From CAYTED01 sp964404075 (GTDB lineage Bacteria > Patescibacteriota > Minisyncoccia > Moranbacterales > UBA1568), in assembly GCA_964404075.1 (NCBI GenBank), contig CAYOIM010000022.1:1-16782 (forward strand): DNA of 16,782 nt. Reading direction: 5' to 3'. Below, piece by piece: positions 6,087 through 13,205 of this stretch. Position 1 is the stretch's first letter; each line of letters opens with the position of its first letter. Below the pieces are notes generated by a model. The model saw only the letters and a program-made list of their open reading frames with translations. It was not told the origin of the DNA and made no database searches. The position numbers were made by a program, and so were the translations under genes.

Positions 6087-7664
6087 ATGAAAACATACAA
6101 ACCCGTCATCCTCGTCGTCCTCGATGGCTGGGGGCTCTCCAATACCATACAGGGCAACCCCATCAAGGAAGGGAAACTCCCGACTTTCGACAAGATGAGC
6201 CGCTTTTATCCCATGGTCGCGCTCCAAGCATCGGGTATCTCAGTCGGTCTGCCATGGAATACCGCCGGAAACAGTGAGGTGGGTCACATGACCCTCGGCG
6301 CCGGTCGCGTCATCTATCAGAACCTCCCCCGCATCGCCCTCTCCATCCAGGACGGTACTTTCTTCAAGAATCCGACCCTCCTCAAAGCGATGGAGCATTG
6401 CAAGAAAAACGGGAGCGCCCTCCATCTCATGGGGCTCGTCTCATCCGGATCCGTCCATTCCCACAAGGATCATCTCTTCGCCCTCCTGCGTATGGCGAAA
6501 GAAGAAGGACTCACGCAGGTATTCATCCACTGCTTCACCGACGGTCGCGATTCCGCGCCAACTTCCGGCGTCTCGCATATCGCGGAAATCGAACGGCTCG
6601 CCAAGATGGCCGGGGTCGGCAGGATCGCGAGCGTCATCGGTCGCAACTGGGCGATGGATCGCAACAACAACTGGGACCGCATCGAACGGGCATACCGCAT
6701 GCTCATCGAAGGAAAAGGAGAGCCGATCGCGGATATCTCCGCCTATCTCGAACAGAGTTACCAGAAAAAAATCACCGACGAATACATCGAACCGGCACTC
6801 GCCACCGAACACAATCAGCCGATCGGACTCATCAAGGAAAAAGATTCCGTTATTTTCTACAACTTCCGCGAGGATAGGGCGCGCGAACTGACCAAGGCAT
6901 TCGTTCTCCCGAGTTTCGACAAATTCGAACGCCCGAAATTTCTCGATATCAACTTCGTCACCATGACCGAATACGAGCGGGATCTCCCGCTCGATGTCGC
7001 CTTCCCGCCCGAAGATGTGCAGAACTCCCTCGGTGAGATCCTCTCGAAAAACGGGAAGAAACAGCTCCGCATCGCCGAGACGGAAAAATACGCCCATGTC
7101 ACCTACTTCTTCAACGGCGGCAAAGAGAGCCCATTTCCCAATGAAGACCGCATCCTCATCCCCTCGCAGATCGTCGCACATTTCGACGAGGTTCCAGAAA
7201 TGAGCGCACCGAAGATAACCGAGACCGTCACCTTGGCCATCGAGCAAGGCAACTACGATTTCATCCTCATGAATTACGCCAATGCCGACATGGTCGCCCA
7301 TACCGGCAATGAGGAAGCATCCATCGAAGCCGTCGAGGCGACGGACAAGACGATGTCCATCCTCATCCCCGCGGTACTCAAGGCAGGCGGTTGCCTCTTC
7401 GTCACCGCCGATCACGGCAATGCCGAGGAATTGAAGAAAGCCGGCACCGGCGAGATCGATACCGAACACTCGACCAACCCCGTCCCGCTCTGGTTCATCT
7501 CACCGGAAAATCACAAGGAAAAATCGATCGAACTCATAACCGCCGAACAGAACGAGGTGAGAGGACTCCTCTCCGATGTCGCCCCGACCATCCTCGACCT
7601 CATGGGTATCAAGGAAAAGCCACCGGAAATGAACGGCGCTTCTCTCCTCGAATTATTGCAGTAG
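6087..7664 (+). CDS. gpmI: 2,3-bisphosphoglycerate-independent phosphoglycerate mutase
   Basis: 525 aa, normal for iPGM. It interconverts 3- and 2-phosphoglycerate in glycolysis using two manganese ions and a phosphoserine intermediate. Visible motifs: metal-binding DGWG at 13-16, GNSEVGH with the nucleophile Ser at about residue 63, DGRDSAPTSG, GRNWAMDRNNNWDR (usually GRYYAMDRDxRWDR), NFREDRARELT, NYANADMVAHTGN, and TADHGNAE with the late EHSTNPVP, together completing the metal ligands. The ATG at 6087 gives the canonical N-terminus; the open frame extends 24 codons further up but that part looks non-coding. No SD is present. A terminator follows at 7701-7732. Being divergent from rny, it is probably monocistronic. 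Confidence 0.96.
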   Translation: MKTYKPVILVVLDGWGLSNTIQGNPIKEGKLPTFDKMSRFYPMVALQASGISVGLPWNTAGNSEVGHMTLGAGRVIYQNLPRIALSIQDGTFFKNPTLLKAMEHCKKNGSALHLMGLVSSGSVHSHKDHLFALLRMAKEEGLTQVFIHCFTDGRDSAPTSGVSHIAEIERLAKMAGVGRIASVIGRNWAMDRNNNWDRIERAYRMLIEGKGEPIADISAYLEQSYQKKITDEYIEPALATEHNQPIGLIKEKDSVIFYNFREDRARELTKAFVLPSFDKFERPKFLDINFVTMTEYERDLPLDVAFPPEDVQNSLGEILSKNGKKQLRIAETEKYAHVTYFFNGGKESPFPNEDRILIPSQIVAHFDEVPEMSAPKITETVTLAIEQGNYDFILMNYANADMVAHTGNEEASIEAVEATDKTMSILIPAVLKAGGCLFVTADHGNAEELKKAGTGEIDTEHSTNPVPLWFISPENHKEKSIELITAEQNEVRGLLSDVAPTILDLMGIKEKPPEMNGASLLELLQ

Positions 7665-7675
7665 AATGGATACCG

Positions 7676-7700
7676 GATATTAGATATTAGATATTAGATA
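7676..7700 (+). repeat. Heptamer repeat GATATTA x3 plus GATA
   Basis: Three perfect tandem GATATTA units and a partial fourth lie just before the terminator. A related sequence in inverse orientation (GTATCTAATATCT) follows the terminator at 7766-7778, so the terminator is framed by imperfect inverted repeats. Confidence 0.8.
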
Positions 7701-7732
7701 AAAAACAGTCTCGCTTTCGCAAGACTGTTTTT
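7701..7732. terminator. Bidirectional terminator between gpmI and clpP
   Basis: 11-bp perfect stem AAAAACAGTCT (7701-7711) / AGACTGTTTTT (7722-7732) with a 10-nt loop. A T-run follows on both strands. It sits between the convergent ends of gpmI and clpP and serves both. Confidence 0.85.
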
Positions 7733-7785
7733 CCTTCTTTCCTTTTCAATTTGATCCAATATCCAGTATCTAATATCTCTGCCCC

Positions 7786-8370
7786 CTACCTGATCACCCT
7801 GTCCACGATCCCGTATTTCACCGATTCCTCCGCTGTCATGAAATAATCGCGTTCCGTATCCTTCTCGATCCTCGCGAGTTTCTGCCCCGTATGTTTCGAC
7901 AGGATCGCATTCAGCCGGTCACGCGTCCGGAGAATATGCCGCGCATGGATGTCGATCTCCGTCGCCTGCCCCTGCGTCCCGCCGAGTACCTGATGGATCA
8001 TCACTTCCGCGTTCGGGAGGATGAATCGCTTCCCCTTCTTCCCCGCGGAAAGGAGGAGCGCTCCGGCAGATGCCGCCATACCGAGACAGATCGTCTGAAT
8101 GTCCGGCTGAACGAATTGCATCGTGTCATAGATCGCGAGCGCCGCCGTGACCGATCCGCCCGGCGAATTGATATACATCTTCACATCCTCCGTATCATTC
8201 TGCTGGGCGAGGAAGAGGAGTTGCGCGATGATGACATTCGCCACCTCGTCATCGATGGCGCTCCCGAGGAAGATGATCCGATCCTTGAGAAGACGCGAAT
8301 AAATATCATAGGCGCGCTCGCCCATGCTTGTCTTCTCCACTACCATCGGCACGAGATAATTATTGTTCAT
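7786..8370 (-). CDS. clpP: ATP-dependent Clp protease proteolytic subunit
   Basis: 194 aa, canonical length. The catalytic triad is readable: Ser101 in GMAASAG, His126 in MIHQ, Asp175 in TERDYF. The family motif YINSPGGSV is at 66-74. ClpP forms a double-heptamer barrel that degrades proteins fed by AAA+ partners (ClpX/ClpC, not in this window). The ATG lies 6 nt after the trigger factor stop; tig-clpP is a common gene pair, so co-transcription is likely. No strong SD is seen. The stop is TAG, followed by the shared terminator at 7701-7732. Confidence 0.97.
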   Translation of the reverse strand: MNNNYLVPMVVEKTSMGERAYDIYSRLLKDRIIFLGSAIDDEVANVIIAQLLFLAQQNDTEDVKMYINSPGGSVTAALAIYDTMQFVQPDIQTICLGMAASAGALLLSAGKKGKRFILPNAEVMIHQVLGGTQGQATEIDIHARHILRTRDRLNAILSKHTGQKLARIEKDTERDYFMTAEESVKYGIVDRVIR

Positions 8371-8376
8371 ATATTT

Positions 8377-9669
8377 TCACTTTACATTTTCGAGCATCTC
8401 GAACACCGCCTCATTGCGGAGGCGTCCCTGCGCGGATCGATAGAGTTGTTCCATATCGACTTTCTGCTCCGCGTCCTTTGTGGATCGATAGTATTGGAGG
8501 GCGCGGTTCATCTCTGCTTCCACCTCCTCACTCCCCACCTCAATACCCTCATCCTTCGCTATCTTCTCCAGGATAAGACTCGCGGAGAGTCGCTTCCTCG
8601 CCTGCGGTTCCCAGTCCTTCGAGAGATCCTCCTCCGTTTTCTTCGAGTGTTTGAGATACTCCGCGAAGTCGAGTCCCATCATCGACACCTGGGAGCGGAA
8701 CTCCTCCAGCATCCGATGAATCTCGTCATTGAGGAGTACATCCGGAAATTCGATATCCGTTTTCGCGACGAGAGCATCGAGGAGAGCGGATCGACGCGAT
8801 TCCTTCGCCTTCATGCGCTTCTCTTCGGCGATTCCCTCTTTGATATTTTCACGCAACTCCGCGAGCGTTTTGAAATTTCCGACCGTCACGGCGAATGCAT
8901 CCGTGAGCTCCGGCTTCTGCTCTATTTTCACTGCCTTCACCCCGACGGAAAATGTCGCAGGGCGTCCGGCGAGGTGCCTGGCATGATACTCCTTCGGAAA
9001 AGGGAGCTCGAATGTCTTGTCATCGCCCGCCTTCATGCCGATGAGCGCTTCCTCGAATCCCGGAATGAACGACCCCGATCCGAGGACGATGGCATGATCC
9101 TTCGCGGATCCGCCTTCTATCGGGACGCCATCGACGAGCACATCGAAATCAATGATGAGCGTATCGCCGTTCTCTGCCGCCCGATCGACGGTGATACTCG
9201 CCGATCGCATTTTCGCCAATCGGTCGAGCTCGGCATCGATTTCCACATCGGTAACCGCTTCCATTTTCTCCACTCTCTTCGCATTCTCGTTCTTCACGGC
9301 ATCCCGCCACGGTGCGATGACGATTGCCGGCATGACCGCGGTGACCACCGTATAGGTAAGCGCCTCCCCCTCTTTCACCGCGCCGAGTTTCACATCGGGG
9401 TGCCCGATGACATCGAGATTCTTTTCTTTCACGACCATCGGATAGGAATGTTGTATCGCGTGCTCCGCCGCCTCGGCGAGCACCATGCCCGTCCCCACTT
9501 TCCGCTCGATGATACGGCGAGGCGCTTTCCCCTTGCGGAACCCCTCGACACGCACTTCCTTCGAGATATGCCCCACCGCCTCCGAAAGATGCTTCGACCA
9601 TTCGTCCCAAGCGAGCGTGATCGAGATCTCCACCATCGACCTCGGCAGATTTTTCACAACAATATCCAT
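8377..9669 (-). CDS. tig: Trigger factor
   Basis: 430 aa. The N-terminal ribosome-binding domain has the signature GFRKGKAP at 43-50 (consensus GFRxGxxP). A central FKBP-type peptidyl-prolyl isomerase domain (about 160-250) contains GDTLIIDFD, the GSGSFIPGFEEALIGM segment and FPKEYHARHLAG. The C-terminal helical arms (about 255-430) cradle nascent chains. This is the ribosome-associated chaperone. I chose the ATG at 9669; a TTG two codons earlier is also open. There is no SD, and a TATAAT box ends 11 nt before the ATG, so the mRNA may be leaderless or nearly so. It is first gene of the tig-clpP operon. Confidence 0.95.
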   Translation of the reverse strand: MDIVVKNLPRSMVEISITLAWDEWSKHLSEAVGHISKEVRVEGFRKGKAPRRIIERKVGTGMVLAEAAEHAIQHSYPMVVKEKNLDVIGHPDVKLGAVKEGEALTYTVVTAVMPAIVIAPWRDAVKNENAKRVEKMEAVTDVEIDAELDRLAKMRSASITVDRAAENGDTLIIDFDVLVDGVPIEGGSAKDHAIVLGSGSFIPGFEEALIGMKAGDDKTFELPFPKEYHARHLAGRPATFSVGVKAVKIEQKPELTDAFAVTVGNFKTLAELRENIKEGIAEEKRMKAKESRRSALLDALVAKTDIEFPDVLLNDEIHRMLEEFRSQVSMMGLDFAEYLKHSKKTEEDLSKDWEPQARKRLSASLILEKIAKDEGIEVGSEEVEAEMNRALQYYRSTKDAEQKVDMEQLYRSAQGRLRNEAVFEMLENVK

Positions 9670-9680
9670 ATTCAATGCAC

Positions 9681-9708
9681 ATTATAAATTCAAAAATCTA
9701 AGTTCCAA
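9681..9708 (-). promoter_or_regulatory. Promoter of tig-clpP, leaving almost no leader
   Basis: -35 TTGGAA (9703-9708), 16-bp spacer, perfect -10 TATAAT (9681-9686). The ATG begins 11 nt after the -10, so the transcript would start 0-7 nt before the start codon. Confidence 0.6.
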
Positions 9709-9808
9709 ACAATACCAAAAAACAAAAAACTTAATCTCGTCTCTGTGTATTTGAATTGTGAATTTGTGATTTATTTGGAGCTTGAGATTTTGAGTTTTGA
9801 ATTTTATC
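9681..9808. repeat. AT-rich linker with imperfect inverted arms
   Basis: The left side (TAAATTCAAAAATCTAAG, about 9683-9710) resembles the reverse complement of the right side (GCTTGAGATTTTGAGTTTTG, about 9780-9800). It separates tig from the 3' end of ppa. No gene is seen. Confidence 0.4.
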
Positions 9809-9811
9809 TCT

Positions 9812-10345
9812 CTACTTCTTCGAAAATTTCTCCTGGTACATCGAAAGTCCTTTCTTCACCGCCTCATATGCGGCGAGACGACCCTCGACACCACTGATGA
9901 CGACGCTCTTCCCCTCGATGGATTTGTAGGTCTCGAAAAAATGCTGGATTTCCTTCAGCGTATGTTTGTTGATATCTTCGAGCTCATGTATCTCCTCCCA
10001 GCGAGGGTCATTTTTCGGTACCGCGATGATCTTGTCATCGCCCTCACCGCCATCCACCATCCGCAAAACCGCGACCGGTCGCGCTTCGACGAGGACACCC
10101 GGGAACAGCGGATAGGTCGTGAGGAGCACCACATCGAGTGCGTCGCCGTCATCCCACAGGCTCTGTGGAACGAAGCCGTAATCGAACGGGTAATCCTGCG
10201 CCGACTTCATCGCCCGATCGAGTTTGATGAGACCGTTTTCCTTGTCGATTTCATATTTGTTCTTCGAACCCTTCGGGATCTCCACGATTACATTGATGAG
10301 TTCCGGGGTCGCCTTGCCTGACGGGATTTCATGCCACAAGTTCAT
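9812..10345 (-). CDS. ppa: Inorganic pyrophosphatase, family I
   Basis: 177 aa, typical for soluble bacterial PPase. The metal- and substrate-binding residues are present: KYEIDK early (about 29-34), DYPFDYGFVP, the signature DGDALDV (DxDxxD type), and DINKHTLKEIQHFFETYK near the end. It hydrolyses pyrophosphate made by nucleotide and tRNA chemistry, driving those reactions forward; cytosolic hexamer in most bacteria. The ATG at 10345 gives the family N-terminus MNLWHEI; the six codons above it look non-coding. No SD. A candidate promoter and two hairpins lie just upstream (10382-10451). No obvious terminator follows. Confidence 0.95.
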   Translation of the reverse strand: MNLWHEIPSGKATPELINVIVEIPKGSKNKYEIDKENGLIKLDRAMKSAQDYPFDYGFVPQSLWDDGDALDVVLLTTYPLFPGVLVEARPVAVLRMVDGGEGDDKIIAVPKNDPRWEEIHELEDINKHTLKEIQHFFETYKSIEGKSVVISGVEGRLAAYEAVKKGLSMYQEKFSKK

Positions 10346-10381
10346 ATGTTTGGAAATTCTCAATTTTTAATTCTCAATTTT

Positions 10382-10451
10382 TTCCGCTCAGTCGGAACCC
10401 CGCCAAGACGGTGGCAAACAATACTTATAATTTCTTAATTTGAAATTTCAA
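10382..10451 (-). promoter_or_regulatory. Candidate ppa promoter and two leader hairpins
   Basis: -35 TTGAAA (10446-10451), 16-bp spacer, -10 TATAAG (10424-10429), giving a start near 10417. The leader then holds hairpin CCACC/GGCGG (10400-10414, with a G-T pair) and hairpin TTCCG/CGGAA (10382-10397) followed by an A-run. The region is AT-rich, so the promoter match may be chance. Confidence 0.4.
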
Positions 10452-10515
10452 AATTGTTATATTGAAAATTGTTTAGAAATTAGAAATTGATAATTAGAAA
10501 TTAAAATGTATTTAT

Positions 10516-11793
10516 TTATTCTGTCACTTCTTCGGCAACTTCCTCCTCAGAAACTACCTCCTCAACCGGGGTCACCTCCGCGGCGGCGACATCGATGCGC
10601 CATCCGGTCAGCTTCGCCGCGAGACGGACATTCTGCCCTCGTTTGCCGATCGCGAGCGAGAGCTGATCCGCGGGGACGAGCACCATCGCTCGTTTGCCGT
10701 TCTCATCATCGAAGAGTTCTGCCGAGACCACCTTCGCCGGCGAGAGCGCCGCGGAGATGAATCGCTTCGGATCCTCATTCCATTCGATAATATCGATCTT
10801 CTCCCCGCCGAGCTCATCGATGACCGCCTGCACGCGCGTCCCCTTCTGCCCAACGCAAGAGCCGATCGGATCCACGCCTTCCTGCGTGGTCGAGACAGCG
10901 ATCTTCGTCCGGGATCCCGCCTCGCGGGCGATCGCATTCACCGTGACGATACCCGAGTAGATCTCCGGCACTTCGAGTGAGAAGAGATGCTTCACCATAT
11001 CTGGATGCGAACGCGACAGGAGAAGCCCCGGTCCCTTCGGATCGCTTTCCACCCGCACGAGGAGCACCTTCAAGTGCTGACCCATACGGTAGTTCTCCCC
11101 TTCGATCTGTTCCGATGGGAAGAGCACGCCCACGGACTTGCCGAGGTCGAGGAACACATTGCGTCCCTCGATGCGCTGTATCGTCCCATTCACCACCTCT
11201 CCCTCGCGACTCTTGTATTCTTCGAACATACTCTCTCGTTCCGCCTCCCGTACACGCTGGATGATCACCTGCTTCGCCGTCTGTGCGGCGACGCGACCGA
11301 ATTCATCATGCGATTCGAGTTCGATTTCCACGGTATCGCCGAGCTGTGCGCCCTTCTTCAGCTTCTGCGCATCCTCGACGAGGATATCCCGCTCTGCATT
11401 GTAGCGAGGAAGCCTATCTTCATCGATCGACTCCTCTGCCTCGACGAGCGGGGCGCGACGGTCATCGTGTTTATTATGTTTCACTTCCTCTTCTGTAGGC
11501 TCTTCCACGATGGTGAAATCACGCGTCGACGGATCTACGACTTCCTTCACGAGGAAATACTTCGTCTCCTTCGTCACCTCATCGAACGACGCACGGATCA
11601 CCTGCCCGCGCTTGCCATAGTCTTTCTTGTAGGCGGCGGCGAGGGCGGCCTCCACGATCTCCAGGATCTTCTCCCGGGATATCCCCTTCTCATCGGCGAT
11701 CTGCATCACCGCGGATCCGAAATCGCCGAGCCGTCCCGACAGACTCCCCACTTCCTCCTCTTCTGCTTCAACTGCCTTCTTTCTCGTAGCCAT
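10516..11793 (-). CDS. nusA: Transcription termination/antitermination factor NusA
   Basis: 425 aa. The N-terminal polymerase-binding domain begins after a charged start and contains GISREKILEIVEAALAAAYKK. The S1 domain includes EGEVVNGTIQRIEGRNVFLDLG. KH1 has DPIGSCVGQKGTRVQAVIDE with the ELGGEKIDIIEW strand, and KH2 has SLAIGKRGQNVRLAAKLTGW. Compared with E. coli NusA, an acidic insertion of about 45 residues (roughly 96-143) interrupts the N-terminal domain, and the C-terminal acidic repeats are replaced by a short Glu/Val-rich tail. It binds RNA polymerase and modulates pausing and termination. The ATG at 11793 is preferred over a TTG four codons earlier; no SD. Leader features at 11830-12003. 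Confidence 0.96.
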   Translation of the reverse strand: MATRKKAVEAEEEEVGSLSGRLGDFGSAVMQIADEKGISREKILEIVEAALAAAYKKDYGKRGQVIRASFDEVTKETKYFLVKEVVDPSTRDFTIVEEPTEEEVKHNKHDDRRAPLVEAEESIDEDRLPRYNAERDILVEDAQKLKKGAQLGDTVEIELESHDEFGRVAAQTAKQVIIQRVREAERESMFEEYKSREGEVVNGTIQRIEGRNVFLDLGKSVGVLFPSEQIEGENYRMGQHLKVLLVRVESDPKGPGLLLSRSHPDMVKHLFSLEVPEIYSGIVTVNAIAREAGSRTKIAVSTTQEGVDPIGSCVGQKGTRVQAVIDELGGEKIDIIEWNEDPKRFISAALSPAKVVSAELFDDENGKRAMVLVPADQLSLAIGKRGQNVRLAAKLTGWRIDVAAAEVTPVEEVVSEEEVAEEVTE

Positions 11794-11829
11794 AGATTCA
11801 AACAATCAACAAATTAAATCTCCCTACAA

Positions 11830-11908
11830 ATTACAAATTTGTTACAAATATACCAATGTTCTTCAGCCCTACTACTACACATTCGTATATTTGTAAAAGA
11901 TTTGTAAT
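11830..11908 (-). repeat. 24-bp inverted repeat in the nusA leader
   Basis: Arms 11830-11853 and 11885-11908 are reverse complements at 22 of 24 positions (ATTACAAAT and TACAAATATAC blocks), separated by 31 nt. In nusA mRNA they would make a long A/U-rich stem-loop ending about 36 nt before the start codon. Confidence 0.75.
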
Positions 11909-11917
11909 TAGTAGTGT

Positions 11918-11965
11918 TTAACAAAAAAGTCCGCGAACCTCGCGAACTCCCGTACCCACCTTCAT
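11918..11965 (-). CDS. Possible 15-aa leader peptide upstream of nusA
   Basis: ATG to TAA, encoding MKVGTGVREVRGLFC. The ATG would be about 3 nt from the predicted transcription start, so translation would have to be leaderless. The reading frame covers the terminator-like hairpin (11928-11948) and its T-run, which is the geometry of a translation-coupled attenuator. Existence as a translated peptide is inference. Confidence 0.3.
   Translation of the reverse strand: MKVGTGVREVRGLFC
11923..11948 (-). terminator. Terminator-like hairpin (possible attenuator) in nusA leader
   Basis: On the minus strand AGTTCGCGA pairs with TCGCGGACT (9 bp with one G-T pair, 3-nt loop), followed at once by six T residues. 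It is only about 20 nt downstream of the predicted nusA start site and about 130 nt before the nusA ATG, so it would stop a transcript of about 45 nt unless relieved. Confidence 0.6.
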
Positions 11966-11974
11966 GACAAAGAG

Positions 11975-12003
11975 AGTATAGCATGACGAAGACTGAATGT
12001 CAA
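11975..12003 (-). promoter_or_regulatory. Sigma70-type promoter of nusA
   Basis: Perfect -35 TTGACA (11998-12003), 17-bp spacer, -10 TATACT (11975-11980). Predicted start near 11968 and a leader of about 175 nt. Confidence 0.8.
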
Positions 12004-12021
12004 AAAAAGAAAAGAATTCAA

Positions 12022-12052
12022 CGGTCGTTCCCCTTTTTGAGGGGTGCGACCG
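12022..12052 (+). repeat. Palindromic element, copy 1
   Basis: Stem CGGTCG / CGACCG, internal TT opposite TG, inner stem CCCC/GGGG and a T-rich loop; TTCA/TGAA pairs beyond it. It is the most divergent copy of the family and lies about 20 bp upstream of the nusA -35. Confidence 0.7.
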
Positions 12053-12082
12053 CTGAATACAAATTAGGAATCAAAGAGTTTC

Positions 12083-12191
12083 AAACAGCGGTTGCACCGC
12101 TCCAAAAGCGGAACAACCGCTCGCACTCGAAGGGCAGTCGCTCCACACTGCGAGAGCGGTTGTTCCGCCTGCGGGCGGTGCAACCGCTGTT
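12083..12191. repeat. Palindromic elements copies 2 and 3 facing each other (109-bp inverted repeat)
   Basis: Copy 2 (12087-12121, inverse orientation) and copy 3 (12155-12188, forward) are each a hairpin with AGCGGTTG/CAACCGCT outer stems and an internal TT/TG mismatch. Together with AAACAG/CTGTTT ends and CTCGCA/TGCGAG inner ends they make one large inverted repeat that can fold as a long hairpin or cruciform. It precedes the promoter of the unknown operon at 12373 by about 50 bp. No gene is supported between 12004 and 12239; an 86-codon open frame here only translates the repeat. Confidence 0.85.
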
Positions 12192-12239
12192 TTATGTCTT
12201 ATCTAAAGCCAAAAGTAACTCATGCCGCCTGAAAAATGC

Positions 12240-12268
12240 TTGACTTTTCCTCAATTTTGTGCTAGTAT
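12240..12268 (+). promoter_or_regulatory. Promoter of the unknown two-gene operon
   Basis: -35 TTGACT (12240-12245), 17-bp spacer ending in TGC (extended -10), -10 TAGTAT (12263-12268). Start near 12275 gives a leader of about 98 nt that holds a GCCTGT/ACAGGC hairpin (about 12289-12313). Confidence 0.75.
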
Positions 12269-12341
12269 AGAAGGTCGTAGAATTTGAAGCCTGTTGCTTC
12301 CACTATGACAGGCACTTTGACAACTTAAAGCAATATTATTC

Positions 12342-12356
12342 CCTCCATATCGGAGG
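12342..12356 (+). promoter_or_regulatory. Hairpin covering the Shine-Dalgarno
   Basis: CCTCC (12342-12346) pairs with GGAGG (12352-12356) around ATATC. GGAGG is the best ribosome binding sequence before the ATG at 12373, although 16 nt away; AAAGG (9 nt away) lies outside the stem. The stem could limit translation. Confidence 0.45.
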
Positions 12357-12372
12357 AGAAAGGCAGTGTATC

Positions 12373-13194
12373 ATGAGCGTATCTTCACTATTCGGTCTTG
12401 GACAATTAGCCGAATTCGTTGGCGAATTTTTGAAGTCTGCCGAAGGACAAAAGGCCATGAAACAGCGCGTGAGTGGCTGGCTTGGATTCGGAATCGTTGA
12501 CGAGGAAATCCTGCGCAAACTGTTGCACGCGCTCGATACCCTCATGGACAGTTCTACGCCGGCACAGACCGATCCGAAAGGAAAGGAATACCGCCAAGCT
12601 ATCGAACAGTTACTCGCAAAACTTAACGAGGACGAGCGGGATCGATTCCGCTACATCATCGCAAGTTTCGATGTCCCGGTTATGAAAACCGAAAATGTTC
12701 CGGTTGTTATGACCAATCCTGATGGCACTCCCATAATTGAAAAAGGGAGGACTCGTGTTGAGTTCAAAAAAACCGAAACTCGGGTTGACTTCACGAGAAG
12801 CGACCCGCGAATCCAATGCCTCATCGGCATCGCAGATGATTGGATTACCTGCCGAGACAACACCGATGGCAAGCATGCCGGCGATGATCATGGCGGGCAA
12901 TGCGCAATAAGGTCACTCAAGCTCATCGGTTGGGTTCTGGAGCGCCCTATATATGTGCGCATTTGGAGCAAAGCAAAGGAAGGCTTCCTCGAAGTCATGG
13001 GAGCCGCTCAAGCTGAACTCCTCGAGGCAAACGGAGTCTGGACACTGGACGGACTCGAAGCAAAGATTCAGGCGAATCGAAACAAGATTCAAACGGATCA
13101 CGCTCGAAACAGGGAGTCCCTCCTCAACAATCCGGCAACATGGGCAATGGTGGCGATTATCGTCATCCTACTCCTGTCTGCCAAATTCTTCTAA
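12373..13194 (+). CDS. Unknown tail-anchored protein
   Basis: 273 aa; I do not recognise a family. The N-terminal part (about 1-100) looks helical: LGQLAEFVGEFLKS, then EEILRKLLHALDTLMD and a basic/acidic helix ending DERDRFRYIIASFD. The middle (about 100-160) has alternating Val/Thr/Glu strands (PVVMTNPDGTPIIEKG), followed by a Cys/His/Asp-containing stretch (DDWITCRDNTDGKHAGDDHGG at about 154-174, Cys at 159 and 176) that might bind metal. A single hydrophobic helix at about 254-271 with KFF after it suggests a C-terminal membrane anchor and a cytosolic body. The stop is 11 nt before the next gene, which has its own strong SD; the two form an operon flanked by palindromic repeats. Confidence 0.75.
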   Translation: MSVSSLFGLGQLAEFVGEFLKSAEGQKAMKQRVSGWLGFGIVDEEILRKLLHALDTLMDSSTPAQTDPKGKEYRQAIEQLLAKLNEDERDRFRYIIASFDVPVMKTENVPVVMTNPDGTPIIEKGRTRVEFKKTETRVDFTRSDPRIQCLIGIADDWITCRDNTDGKHAGDDHGGQCAIRSLKLIGWVLERPIYVRIWSKAKEGFLEVMGAAQAELLEANGVWTLDGLEAKIQANRNKIQTDHARNRESLLNNPATWAMVAIIVILLLSAKFF

Positions 13195-13205
13195 GGAGAA
13201 GAAAA

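Noticed and set aside
6441..7469. 342-codon minus-strand open frame
   Set aside because: It is antisense to gpmI; it has no recognisable motif and no start signals.
7891..9687. 598-codon plus-strand open frame
   Set aside because: It is antisense to clpP and tig, which show complete family motifs; the peptide is His/Arg/Leu-rich as expected of a shadow frame.
10987..11817. 276-codon plus-strand open frame
   Set aside because: It is antisense to nusA, and its composition is that of a shadow frame.
11983..12243. 86-codon plus-strand open frame
   Set aside because: It runs through three palindromic repeat copies and simply translates them; low complexity and no SD.
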